A stretch of 64,000 nt of DNA from positions 34,792,501-34,856,500 of the forward strand of contig NC_091245.1 in the NCBI RefSeq assembly GCF_042477335.2. Reading direction: 5' to 3'. Positions 33,736 through 44,379 of the stretch are shown one piece after another. The translations under genes and the position numbers were made by a program. How positions within the stretch are numbered: the stretch's first letter is position 1; each line of letters begins with the position of its first letter. The DNA comes from Ovis canadensis (taxonomy: Eukaryota; Chordata; Mammalia; Artiodactyla; Bovidae). Under the pieces are notes generated by a model. The model was given only the letters and a program-made list of their open reading frames with translations, made no database searches and was not told the DNA's origin.

Positions 33736-34218
33736 ACTGTTTAAAGTGCTTCTTGGCACGTGATAGGTGCTCAGTAGATAGTTTTTTGAATGAATGGCTG
33801 ACTGGGTAGGCGAGTTCCTTTTTAGCAGTGGCCATTGCCCTTTTAATTCAAATTCAGTGAGGAAAAAATGTATATCTGTTGCTTCCAGATTCTCAGTTCT
33901 ACAACCCTTTGTTTATCCTCATTGTGCTTTTCATCTGATATCACAACTTTGTTTGAATAATGGTGAAGCTTGTAAATGCTCATCATCTGAGTCCCTCCAA
34001 AGAACAGAAACTCCGTGTCTGAGGCCACGCCTGCCTGTTCACCCACCACCTACCTCAGTGCCTGCTTGCACACTGGCAGCAATGAGCATCTTTCTTGGAT
34101 TAATGAATAATCATCCAGTTTGTCAGCTGTGCCCCTTCCATTTCCACTTTCAAGATGTCCTGTGCTCGACTTTGCAGACCAGCTTTTTCTTCACGTGGTT
34201 TGGCCTTTGACCCCACAG
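33736..34218. other. End of intron 1 before FGGY exon 2
   Basis: Unique-looking; contains the pyrimidine-rich tract and AG at 34217-34218. The frame across 34155-34232 is open and in phase with FGGY. Confidence 0.6.
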
Positions 34219-34430
34219 GTGGAGGGATAGCAATGTCCGGTGGAGATGAACCCAGGAGCTTCTATGTGGGCATGGACGTGGGGACTGGCAGCGTCCGAGC
34301 AGCCCTTGTGGACCAGAGGGGCACCCTCTTGGCTTTTGCAGACCAGCCCATCAATCAGTGGGAGCCTCAGTTCAACCACCATGAGCAGTCGTCCGAGGAC
34401 ATCTGGGCCGCGTGCTGCATTGTCTCAAAG
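34219..34430 (+). CDS. FGGY: FGGY exon 2: first coding exon (residues 1-66) of FGGY carbohydrate kinase
   Basis: FGGY-family sugar kinase, N-terminal part. In mammals the family member FGGY phosphorylates D-ribulose with ATP, probably in the cytosol. The AG acceptor is at 34217-34218 after a pyrimidine-rich stretch; 14 bases of 5' UTR precede the ATG at 34233; the donor GT is at 34431 (AAG|GTATGG, moderate). Coding length is 198 bases, exactly 66 codons, phase 0. The residues read [20 protein letters not shown] and onward: [17 protein letters not shown] is the N-terminal phosphate-binding motif of the FGGY/hexokinase-actin fold, and [16 protein letters not shown] is the family's conserved region after it. 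The ATG has G at -3 and T at +4, a moderate start context. The reading frame also stays open upstream of the acceptor to an ATG at 34155, but that stretch looks like intron. I recognise this by similarity to mammalian FGGY; the exon is very secure. Confidence 0.96.
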
Positions 34431-36024
34431 GTATGGCCCTGACTCTGGCATTCTATCCTTGCGCATGCTTCCTTCCCACCACCCCTCTGCTGAGTGTCTC
34501 TTGTGTGTCCATCTGGTGCCAGGGACAACGTAAGGGTAACTTTAGACACTGGCTTTGCCTTTTGGGAGCTCAGGGTCTGTGATGGAGACCAACAGTCAGC
34601 AGGGATATGACATGAGAGGTGTGGGAACAAAGTGACTGTGGCTGGAGCTGAGGCTGGGGCTAACCCAGAGGGGCTCAGGGTAGACGGTGGAGGACCCGGA
34701 GCATGCAGTCGGAGGATTTGGTTGGGTGTGACTCTATGTGAAGATGTCACTGATAACCATAGCTCACCTCTACAGTGCCTTCAGGTGTGTCCAGTTCTGT
34801 GTAAAACAGGTTAACCTGCATCATAGAGGGGAATCCTTGCAATGGCTGTATAGAGGCAGTGCTATTAACACCATCATTTCACTGAGGCAGAAACAGAGCC
34901 ACAGAAAAATTAAGTAACTTACCCATGCTTATGCAGTTAGTAATTATGAAAGGCAGGGCTGGAACCTAAGCAGTCTGATTCCATTGCTGCACCCTGAGTC
35001 ACTGGACTGTCCTGCCTTCCAAGTGGACAAGTGAGGGGAACCTCTCTTGTTCAGAGGGAGCAACATACGCAAAGGCAAGGTGGGCTCTGAGAAAGGAAGA
35101 AAGTCGGGCAAGACCAGTGCATCTCTGAGTTGTAGCAGGTAGGCATTTTTCTTGAGTGGCCTTTGTTTGCAGTCAGCTTGCTGACTTGGAAAAAAGTGAT
35201 GCTGGGTGAGAATTGTTCCCTTTTAGTTTCGCTTGACTGGTTTTATATCCCAGTAATCAGGAACGACAGAGATGTTTTTGTCTTTTTTTTTTTTTTCCCC
35301 CAGAGGGAAAAATAAAGACCTGGATTCTGTCTTCTCCCTGTTTCTAGTTTAGTTCCTTAAATATTCATGATGGGCTTGGTAATTTGCAGATGGACAGTTC
35401 ACCATTCTGTCCGTATCGATCAGTCTGTTTAAACTTTCATGAGCTCTGGGCTGCTGTTAGTGCCCCCAGAGAAGAAGGCAGGGAGAGGAGGCTGGGGGTG
35501 GGCAGCACTGGAGCATGATAGAGGAATAAAAGGGAGGCATGTCTTTTCTTCTGCCTGTTTAATTTTCTTCCTCCCTCCCCCTCCCAGCCCTTGCCTTGGT
35601 GAGAATCCTCTACTCTTTGCCCTTGGGTCTCCTTTGTCCTTCCAACATAGAGCCTTTCTTGCCATTAAGGAAATTGTCAAGAAGAAAATACAATCCCCTG
35701 ATGAAAAGCTACTTTAAAACAGGTCTGCTCTAAGTACAGCTTGGTTTAATGCTGGATTTTTAATCATCTTACAGTGGCAGCCACCGCATTATCTGTTTGA
35801 GCCCCTTCAGCCATGTGAGTGCTCTGGGCATTTGTCCTTCTTGAGGCTGTGCTTCTAGCATGAACCTGGATGACACTATTGGGTCCTAGGCCCTTCTTCT
35901 CACATGGGGCATGGCCATGGGGCCATGTGTCAGAAGCCGTGGGATAAGCCTGACGCATCTGCTCATAGCTCATCGCTGTGTGAGGTTGAAGGAGGGAAGC
36001 ATGTTTATATTGGAGAGTAACACG
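34431..36024. other. FGGY intron 2, first part
   Basis: An L2-like piece near 34495-34620 (GGTGCCAGGGACAACGTAAG, GGGAGCTCAGGGTCTGTGA) and a MIR in reverse at about 34850-34995 (CAGAGCCACAGAAAAATTAA, GGCAGGGCTGGAACCTAAG). A T-run at 35282-35296. The remainder is unrecognised. Confidence 0.5.
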
Positions 36025-36250
36025 CCAGAGAGCACAAATTCTAGAACTGGACTGCCTGGATTGACATCCCAGTTCCAACATCTATTAGCTTGTCATCATG
36101 AAAAAATTACTTTTGGTTTCTTGCTTGAGTTTTATCATCTGTAAAATGGGAATGATGACTGTGCCTATCTGCTTTGGGTCGCTGTGAGGATTAAATGAGT
36201 TAATGCATACAAAATGTCATAACAGTGCCTGGAAATGAGTAAGCACTGTG
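36025..36250 (+). mobile_element. MIR SINE
   Basis: GAACTGGACTGCCTGGATTG, TTTATCATCTGTAAAATGGG, GTGAGGATTAAATGAGTTAA, ACAGTGCCTGGAAATGAG. Among the best preserved MIRs in the window, nearly full length. Confidence 0.9.
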
Positions 36251-36559
36251 AGTCCTATGGCGATTGCACTGGTGACAGTGACAAAAATGAGTAGATGATG
36301 GAGGAGAATGAATTTTTAAGATAGAATGTTGAAAAGTCAAAGTCAGTAAGGGAGGTACCTCATGGGGAATATTCACTCCTTTTCTGGTTAGAGTTCTTTC
36401 TATGTAAGATTTTGAGAAGCAATGGTCTGGGGCAAAGGGTGACATAAAATACATCCTGATCTGTCTTGTTCTCAAAAACTTAAGGAGCTCAAGAGCTTGA
36501 GAGCAGTTGTATTGTTTCCTTTTCTCTAAGTTGCTCACATTGCCTGAGATGGTTTTCCC

Positions 36560-36702
36560 TTAGTCAAATTAATAAAAACAACAAGAACAACAGCAGCAAC
36601 AGTAACAATAGTTACCACTATTATCAGTAATAGTAATAATAACAGTAATCATGAATAATAATTAATAGTAATAGTAACAGTAATAATAATGATGATGGCA
36701 AC
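36560..36702. repeat. Imperfect AAC/AAT trinucleotide tract
   Basis: CAACAAGAACAACAGCAGC passes into AGTAATAGTAATAATAAC and GATGATGG; about 140 bases of mixed trinucleotide repeat. Confidence 0.85.
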
Positions 36703-36784
36703 TAACATTTCTTGGACACTAATTCTGTTCCAGGTATCAAGCTGAACACTTTATAACAATCACTCCTTGTTATCTACACAAAAA

Positions 36785-36858
36785 TCTCTTTTTTAAAAAA
36801 TTGAAGTATAGTTGATTTACAATGTTATGTTAGTTTCACATGTACAGCAAAGTGATTC

Positions 36859-36914
<56 letters not shown>

Positions 36915-37605
36915 TCTTTTTCAGACTCTTCTCCCTTATTGGTTAGTACAAAATTATTGAGTATAGTTTCCTATGCTATAGTGTAGGTTCTTGTTTGTTA
37001 ACTATTTTATATATAGTGAAAGTGAAGTCACTCAGTAGTGTCCAGCTCTTTGCGACCCCATGGACTGTAGCCCACCACCTCCTCTGTCCATGGGGTTTTC
37101 CAGGCAAGAATACTGGAGTGTGTTGTCATTCCCTTCTCCAGGGGATCTTCCCGACCCAGGGATCAAACCCAGGTCTCCTGCATTACAGGCCAACTCTTTA
37201 CTGTCTGAGCCACCAGGGAAGTAGTGTGTATATATTAATCCCAAACCCCTAATTTAACCCTCCCTCACTTTTCCTTTTGGAAGCCATAAGTTTGTTTTCT
37301 GGTCTATTTCTATTTTGTATCTGAGTACATTTGTATCTTTTTTTCAAGATTCCACATGTAAGCAATAATATAGGTGGAATCTTTTGTCCTTTCCTACCTG
37401 GCATAGTTCACTTAGTAAGACAGTCTCTAGGTCCATCTTTATTGGTGCAAACAGCATTATTCATTCCTTTTTTTTTTTTTACTGAGTAATATTCCATTGT
37501 ATATATGAACCACATCTTCTTTATTTATTTCTCTGTTGTTGGACATTTAGGTTGCTTCCATGTCTTGAGCTCTGTGTCATCGCCGATTTTAATGGCTTAT
37601 GTTCC
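36785..37605 (-). mobile_element. Artiodactyl L1 3' part
   Basis: Reverse L1 3' UTR (TTGAAGTATAGTTGATTTAC, GTACAGCAAAGTGATTCAG) with an internal (AT)n(AC)n tract at 36861-36902, continuing into ORF2 text after a SINE: TATCTGAGTACATTTGTATC, CTGAGTAATATTCCATTGTA near 37481 and GGACATTTAGGTTGCTTCC. The SINE occupies 37020-37232. Confidence 0.88.
37020..37232 (-). mobile_element. Bov-tA SINE in the L1
   Basis: GTGAAGTCACTCAGTAGTGT tail, CTCCAGGGGATCTTCCCGAC, GATCAAACCCAGGTCTCC B-box complement, GAGCCACCAGGGAAG head. It splits the surrounding L1, so it is younger. Confidence 0.93.
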
Positions 37606-37825
37606 TTTTGGGGGGCTTCCCAGGGGCTCAGTGGTAAAGAATCTACCTACCAGTGCAGGAGATATGAATTCCATCCCTGGCTCGGGAAGGTCCTCCGAAG
37701 GAGGAAATGGCTACCTACTCCAGTATTCTTGCCTGGAAAATCCCACAGACAGAGGAGCCTGGCAGGCTACAGTCCACAGGCTCACAAAAGGGTCAAACAC
37801 AACTTAGTGACTAACCATTTCTGTT
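37606..37825 (+). mobile_element. Bov-tA SINE
   Basis: GGGGGGCTTCCCAGGGGCTC head, GATATGAATTCCATCCCTGG altered B-box, GGTCAAACACAACTTAGTGA tail. It sits at the end of the preceding L1. Confidence 0.92.
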
Positions 37826-37911
37826 GGAGCCACAAATCTTAATCACTTCAATAAGGCAAGAACATTGCAAGTTTAGTGTATAGTAACAGATTCCATTAGG
37901 AAGAAGAAGAT

Positions 37912-38050
37912 AAGCTGGAGGTGTCATTTAGTCTGCAAATATTTATTGAGCACTACTGTGTGCTATGCTCTTTGCTAAGAACTGGTATATATATATGGGA
38001 GAGGGGGCTACAACAAGTTCTCTGCCTCTAAGGATAAAATAGTTAAGTTG
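37912..38050. mobile_element. L2/MIR-type old repeat
   Basis: CTGCAAATATTTATTGAGCA, TGTGTGCTATGCTCTTTGC and GCCTCTAAGGATAAAAT follow the L2-type 3' pattern. Family assignment tentative. A short (GA)n run follows at 38138-38153. Confidence 0.5.
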
Positions 38051-38814
38051 CATGGGAAAAAAATATCCACAAAGTCAACAAAGTGCCATTTCCCCCCCCG
38101 CTAAATTGTACCAGCTGTATGAGTAATATATACTTCGAGAGAGAGAGAGAGAGCAGAAGGAGGAGTCATACATGTGGGATTGAGCAATGATGTCACCCTC
38201 CTACCGTTCATAGAACCTGTATGGTTTGCAAAGCATGTTCCTATCCACTTGATTGTCTTAGGAGGTGGGTAGGGGAGGGATTGTTCCTTCCATATTATAG
38301 TTGAAAAGAACAACTGGGATCCAGAGAGTGAAGTGAGTTTTCCTAAGTCACCCAGGAAGTGGGTGATAAGCCCGAAGTCAGGTCATATCTCTGCATTCCC
38401 TCCGTCTCCAACACCCCATACCTTCATCTTTTGTTTAGATCGGCACTGGAATGTAACCTCCTCCTAAATGTCCTTCCCCTCTGTGATTTTTCTCCTTCTT
38501 GAGCTGGAATGACATTTTAATACTAACTTGACAACTCTTCTATAGCCTCAAACTACTCTTAAGATAGAACTCAGAATTCATAACATGGCCTCCAGGCCTT
38601 GCATGGTTTGGTTTTAGCCTGCTCTTCTGGTTTATCTCATGGTCCTTCTCTTAGCTCTTCCACCTACATTTTCCTTCTCTCCTGTCTTCACACATGCAGT
38701 GCTTCCTCTCTTTCATACATATTCTCTCTTCTTCCTGTACACTCTTCCTGCCTACAGCCAACATATTTCACTCCCATACATCCTTAGATCCATAATGTCC
38801 AATATGGCAGTCAC
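38051..38814. other. Unrecognised FGGY intron 2 sequence
   Basis: Includes pyrimidine-rich text at 38590-38760 that creates spurious open frames. A MIR-like scrap is possible at 38290-38390 (CAGAGAGTGAAGTGAG, TAAGTCACCCAGGAAGTGG). Confidence 0.45.
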
Positions 38815-39238
38815 TAGCCACATGTCTTTTCATACTGTTCATGGGGTTCTCAAGGCAAAAATACTGAAGTGGTTTGCCATTCCCTTCTCCAGTGGACCAC
38901 ATTTTGTCAGAACTCTCCACCATGACCCATTCATCTTGGGTGGCCCTACACGGCATGGTTTAGTTTCATTGAGTTAGACAAGGCTGTGGTCCATGTGGTT
39001 AGATTGGCTAGTTTTCTGTGATTGTGGTTTCGGTCTGTCTGCCCTCTGATGCCCTGTCTCAGCACCTACTGTCTTACTGGGGTTTCTCTTATCTTGGACA
39101 TGGGTAAGAGCAGCTTCACAGCTGCTCCAGCAAAGCGTAGCTGCTATTCCTTACCTTGGAGGTGGGGTATCTCTTCATGGCCGCCACTCCTGACCTTGGA
39201 CGTGGGTATCTCCTCTCGGCCACTTGCCCTCCAGTGCC
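38815..39238. repeat. SINE-like piece plus GC-rich degenerate minisatellite
   Basis: 38820-38905 resembles the reverse of a Bov-type SINE core (GGGGTTCTCAAGGCAAAAAT, GTTTGCCATTCCCTTCTCC). 38906-39060 is unassigned. 39070-39238 holds about three degenerate units built on CTTGGACGTGGGTATCTC and GGCCGCCACTCC, spacing 38-40 bases. I have a general impression this block is dispersed in ruminant genomes, but cannot name it. Confidence 0.55.
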
Positions 39239-39722
39239 ATTACTTTGCCAACAAATGTCCATCTAGTCAAGGCTATGGTTTTTCCAGTAGTCATGTATGG
39301 GTGTGAGAGTTGGACTGTAAAGAAAGCTGAGTGCCAAAGAATTGTTGCTTTTGAGCTGTGGTGTTGGAGAAGACTCTTGAGAGCCCCTTGGACTGCAAGG
39401 AGATCCAACCAGTCCATCCTAAAGGAGATTGGTCCTGGGTGTTCATTGGCAGGAGTGATGTTGAAGCTGAAACTCCAATACTTTGGCCACCTGATGCAAA
39501 GAGCTAACTCATTTGAAAAGACCCTGATGCTGAGAAGGATTGAGGGCAGGAGAGGAAGGGGATGACAGAAGATGAGATGGTTCAATGCCATCACCAACTC
39601 AATGGACATGAGTCTGGGTAGACTCCGGGAGTTGGTGATGGACAGGGAAGCCTGGTGTGCTGCAGTCCATGGGGTCACAAAGAGTCAGACACAACTGAGC
39701 GACTAAACTGAGCCATGTGTCA
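39239..39722 (+). mobile_element. BovB 3' fragment
   Basis: TACTTTGCCAACAAATGTCC onward; frame [20 protein letters not shown] is intact for about 110 codons (39224-39565), then breaks. Ends at GACACAACTGAGCGACTAAA. Fused directly to the preceding minisatellite block. Confidence 0.92.
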
Positions 39723-41719
39723 CCATTTACCTTTAGTTAAAATGAAGTGTAGGTTAAAATTCACTTTCTGGAAACACTTTTTTTTGCACAGGTTTCTACA
39801 AAGTCAGCTTCTCAGGTCCTTCGAGTGTTTCCTCAAATCTCACCTTTTTTGCAACTGTCTGCCTTCCCCGGCATTCCTGATTCCCCTGACATCACTTTCT
39901 AGTAAACTGTACATACACTATATAATTTTTTCAGTTTATGGCTGTTGTCTGTCCCTACAATGTAACCTCCAAAAGGGTAAGGAATTAAAAAAAATTTTTT
40001 TTCTTTCCATTGCTTCCCAAATACCCAGAAGAGTGCATAGCATGACCTTAGAAGGGGCTTGACAGTATTGAATATTTACTGACGTATTGAATATTTACTG
40101 ACTAATTGAATGAATGAGTAATTGAATTGTGTAGGCAATGGGGACTGATGGGCCTGAGGGAACTAGGGATTTCATAACCTCATGCATACCCCCAAAGCTG
40201 ACAAAAGCATTCAAATCAAGAATTAAAATAATACAGAACCAGCCACATGGAACTCTGTTGAAAACTGAATTCTGTGAGGCCCCAGGCCTTGACCCTTGAT
40301 TCAGATATAGCTAAAGATAAAACCAGGTATGCCTCTGACCCTCCAGTTCTCAGTTTGGAAGATTTCTGAGGAACGCTGTCTCCCCACCCAATATGGCAGA
40401 GCCTGCTGATTTAAAACACATGCAGGATTGAACTGGTTCCCACAGTCAGAACAAAGCGATGCACAATCCCTTCCCCAAATATTTGTTTGCTGCCCCATAG
40501 CTACGAGTTGACAGTTGCGAGACATGGACCAGGTTACAGAATGAAGTTGCAGAAATCTCCTTCTCTGGAAATTCTTGAGCAGAGCAATGTGCTTTCTCTC
40601 TAGCCGAGGAAATTCCCTTGATGCCAAGTTGTTGGGGTGAGTTTACTAGCCTGCTTTCTTCTTCCATTAATGAGAGTATAAAAAAATCCTCAGGTCAGCA
40701 GGTCAAAGTCCCAGGGGCCTTCTGGGTAGTGTGACTCTGACAGCCATCTCTCTGAGATGGTTTAGCTGGGAGTGGGGTGGAGGAGTTGTGGTGGGGGGTC
40801 TCAGTCATGATAAGCATGATCATAAGGTATTTCCATATAAGGCTGGGCAAATGACAGTGGCTGCCTAACCAAATCAGGTTTAAATGCATGTCACAGTTTT
40901 CTCTCCAGTTCTTTGTGATAGGTTTCCCTTTTAGAGATGGAGACGCTGAACCTTTGTTGCTGAAAAGCCATAATTAGAATATACAACTCTGTAGGTCTTC
41001 AGAGGGGATTCATAAAATAGATTGAAGAGAATATTTTTTTTTGCTTCTACTGGAAGGTCACCTTCACCACAATTCTTAGGAGGATTCGAGTTTAATCTTT
41101 CAATCATTAATCCTGTGGTTTTTACATGTGATTACATGACACAGAGAGCATGCTATACTTCATACATAAGATTCCATAAACACAATTAATGAAGCATCAA
41201 GTGAATTTTTCCATCCTTCATGTTTCCTACAAAGGTTGATTGGTTCCAAAGCACTTTCAAACTAATTGACACTTTTGATTCTTACCTGTCTCTCTGTCAG
41301 GAACCTGAGGCTTGTGAAGGTGATGATATTAGTGCAAGATTACCTGAACTGGGTGTTGGGACCAGAAGCTGGTGCTTTTGATACCATAGCGTATGCTCCA
41401 TTCTCCTGCAGAGCTGCCTTTTTGTATTGAGTTTTATTGCATTTTCTACTTGTTCTCTCCCACTTCCTCTCTTGACTAGAGATCTTTTGTAGGCCTGTGT
41501 AGGATGGGATTGCTTAAGTCAGGCATGCGCTCTCTGGGCACAGAGACCAATAGGGCTGTATGACAGGTAGAAGTTAGGGCTGGTTTATGCAATGACAGAT
41601 TGAGGCTCCATGAGTTCCAAGACTGGATGTAATTAATTTACTCATATAATGGCAGCTACTTCTTGTGCACTGATGTTGGGCTAATCACACCTTATTTTGC
41701 TGAATTCTCCTAACATCAT
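39723..41719. other. Unrecognised FGGY intron 2 sequence with a 19-base tandem duplication
   Basis: GTATTGAATATTTACTGAC occurs twice in exact tandem at 40065-40083 and 40084-40102. Nothing else is recognised; minus-strand frames at 40301-40667 look non-coding. Confidence 0.55.
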
Positions 41720-43082
41720 TCAGTTCAGTTCAGTTCAGTCGCTCAGTTGTGTCTGACTCTTTGCAACCCCATGAATTGCAGCATGCCAGGCCTCCCTGTC
41801 CATCACCAACTCCCAGAGTTCACCCAAACTCACATCCATCGAGTTGGTGATGCCATCCAACCATCTCATCCTCTGTCGTCCCCTTCTCCTCCTGCCCCCA
41901 GTCCCTCCCAGCATCAGAGTCTTTTCCAATGAGTCAACTCTTCTCATGAGGTGGCCAAAGTACTGGAGTTTCAGCTTCAGCATCATTCCTTCCAAAGAAC
42001 ACCCAGGACCAGTTTCCTTTAGAATGGACTGGTTGGATCTCCTTGCAGTCCATGGGACTCTTAAGAGTCTTCTCCAACACCACAGTTCAAAAGCATCAAT
42101 TCTTCGGCGCTCAGCCTTCTTCACAGCCCAACTCTCACACCCATACATGACCACAGGAAAAACCATAGCCTTGACTAGATGGACCTTCGTTGGCAAAGTA
42201 ATGTCTCTGCTTTTGAATATGCTATCTAGGTTGGTCATAACTTTTCTTCCAGGGAGTAAACATCTTTGAATTTCATGGCTGCCATTACTATCTGCAATGA
42301 TTTTGGAGCCCAGAAAAATGAAGTCTGACACTGTTTCCACTGTTTCCCCATCTATTTCCCATGAAGTGATGGGACCAGATGCCATGATCTTAGTTTTCTG
42401 TATGTTGAGCTTTAAGCCAACTTTTTCACTCTCCTCTTTAAGAGGCTTTTTAGTTCCTCTTCACTTTCTGCCATAAGGGTGGTGTCATCTGCATATCTGA
42501 GGTTATTGATATTTCTCCCAGCAATCTTGATTCCAGCTTGTGCTTCTTCCAGCCCTGTGTTTCTCATGATGTACTCTGCCCATAAGTTAAATAAGCAGGG
42601 TGACAATATACAGCCCTGATGTACTCCTTTTCCTATTTGGAACCAGTCTGTTGTTCCATGTCCAGTTCTAACTGTTGCTTCCTGATCTGCATATAGTTTT
42701 CTCAAGAGGCAGGTCAGGTGATCTGGTATTCCCATCTCTTTCAGAATTTTCCACAGTTGATTGTGATCCACACAGTCAAAGGCTTTGGCATAGTCACTAA
42801 AGCAGAAATAGATGTTTTTCTGGAACTCTCTTGCTTTTTCCATGATCCAGCGGATGTTGGCAATTTGATCTCTGGTTCCTCTGCCTTTTCTAAAACCAGC
42901 TTGAACATCTGGAAGTTCATGGTTCATGTATTGCTGAAGCCTGGCTTGGATAATTTTGAGCATTACTTTACTAGCATGTGAGATGAGTGCAATTGTGCGG
43001 TGGTGGGCGTTCTTTGGCATTGCCTTTCTTTGGGATTGGAATGAAAACTGACCTTTTCCAGTCCTGTGGCCACTGCTGAGTT
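41720..43082 (-). mobile_element. BovB LINE, best preserved copy, 5' truncated
   Basis: Minus-strand ORF in two pieces. The upstream piece (43020 to 42412) has YFCFSDYAKAFDCVDHNQLW (first catalytic Asp block of RT), RTGHGTTDWFQIGKGVHQG and [20 protein letters not shown]: the YADD box is intact. The downstream piece (42385 to 41735) carries the full BovB C-terminus ending [14 protein letters not shown]. The two are in different frames because of a 10-base deletion near 42440 relative to the copy at 14650. The endonuclease domain and 5' end are missing, so it cannot move on its own. Left end shows the CAGTTCAGTTCAGTTCAGT tail. Confidence 0.95.
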
Positions 43083-43427
43083 ATAGTCTAAGTAGTAGCT
43101 TTGCATAACCAAGGGAGCTGGCTTTTTGGCTTCCTAAAGTCGCAAGACTAGTCAGTGGTGGAGCCAGGTTTCAAGCTCAGGTAGTCTTCCCCAACACCAT
43201 TGATATTAGCCACTACCTAGTGATTTCCAAGCCAACTTGGAAGGACATTCCAGGGCAGAATTGACCATGCCTATAAATGCTGTAGATATGATCCAGCAAG
43301 ACAAGGGGCCTGGAAGGACTGAAATTGTGTAACCTGCCTTGGATCATGTAGCCAGAGTGACAGAGCTAGGATTTGAAACCAGGTCTTGTGTCTCTTTGTC
43401 ATGAATTTAAATGCTCCTCATGCTCTC
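43083..43427. other. Intron sequence with MIR remnants
   Basis: MIR in reverse at about 43320-43385 (GCCAGAGTGACAGAGCTAGG, TTTGAAACCAGGTC) and perhaps 43130-43190 (GGTGGAGCCAGGTTTCAAG). Confidence 0.55.
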
Positions 43428-43700
43428 TTCATTGGTAGGACTGATGTTGAAGGTGAAACTCCAACACTTTGGCTACCTGATCCGAAGAGCTGACTCATTT
43501 GAAAAGACCCTGATGCTGGGAAAGATTGAGGGCAGGAGGGGAAGGGGACGACAGAGGATGTGATGGTTGGATGGCATCACCCACTCAGTGGACATGGGTT
43601 TGGTTGGACTAAGGGAGTTGGTGATGGACAGGGAAGCTTGGCGTGCTGCAGTTCATGGGTTGCAAAGAGTTGGACATGACTGAGCAACTGAACTGAACAT
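43428..43700 (+). mobile_element. BovB 3' end
   Basis: GGACTGATGTTGAAGGTGAA, GACCCTGATGCTGGGAAAG, ending TGAGCAACTGAACTGAA. Short and truncated, opposite in orientation to the BovB at 41720-43082. Confidence 0.92.
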
Positions 43701-43884
43701 GCTCTTCTAATTCTAGATGGATCAATGTAGTAAAGATTTACAGGGCGTTCACCTGGTACTGTTGGGCAAAGATGTTTCCTGGAGTCACAGGTGGGTCACT
43801 GGCAGTGTTCTTCTGAGGACGCATGCCCTGTCTGCAGGATAAGTCTCTCGGGCAGGCAGGCAGTGTGGTGGAGTAGGAAGAACC

Positions 43885-44100
43885 TAGCCATTGACTGGCT
43901 CTGAAACAGGATTACATTCAAGTTCTCAGTCTCTGGGATGTGCTTGCTCTTCCCTTCTCTCCCCAGTCTTCTATTTACTCTTTTTATGAAATGAAAATAC
44001 TAAATGTTTCCTCAGTAGGCTTTGTAAGGATTAAATAAGGTGATGCTTGTAAAGTGTCTGGCACACAGTAAGTGCTCAATACATGATGACATTTTATTAT
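43885..44100 (+). mobile_element. MIR SINE
   Basis: GACTGGCTCTGAAACAGG, GGCTTTGTAAGGATTAAATA, AAAGTGTCTGGCACACAGTA, GTGCTCAATACATGATG. The 3' half is clear. Confidence 0.8.
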
Positions 44101-44379
44101 TTGTTGTTAGTATTTGAAAAAAATGCTTTTCCTTGTTGAAAATATGTAATAGTTGTATGTAGCTCTTATATAAGGAACACATTCAAAGTAAAAAATAGAG
44201 TCCTAAATGACAAGTCTGGCTTTCTATAACAGGGGAAAAGAAGAATTGTACATTTTATCTGTTTAAATTTATTTAAAAATTTTTCTTTTTACTTTTTTAA
44301 TGATGATGGACACATTTGAATTGATTTTTGTGGGGTTTAAAAGGTTATTATCTGTTTTAAGTTTCCGGAAAATGTTAAT

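Noticed and set aside
41844-42269. 141-codon plus-strand open frame
   Set aside because: It is the complementary strand of the BovB ORF, whose minus-strand reading has clear reverse-transcriptase motifs.
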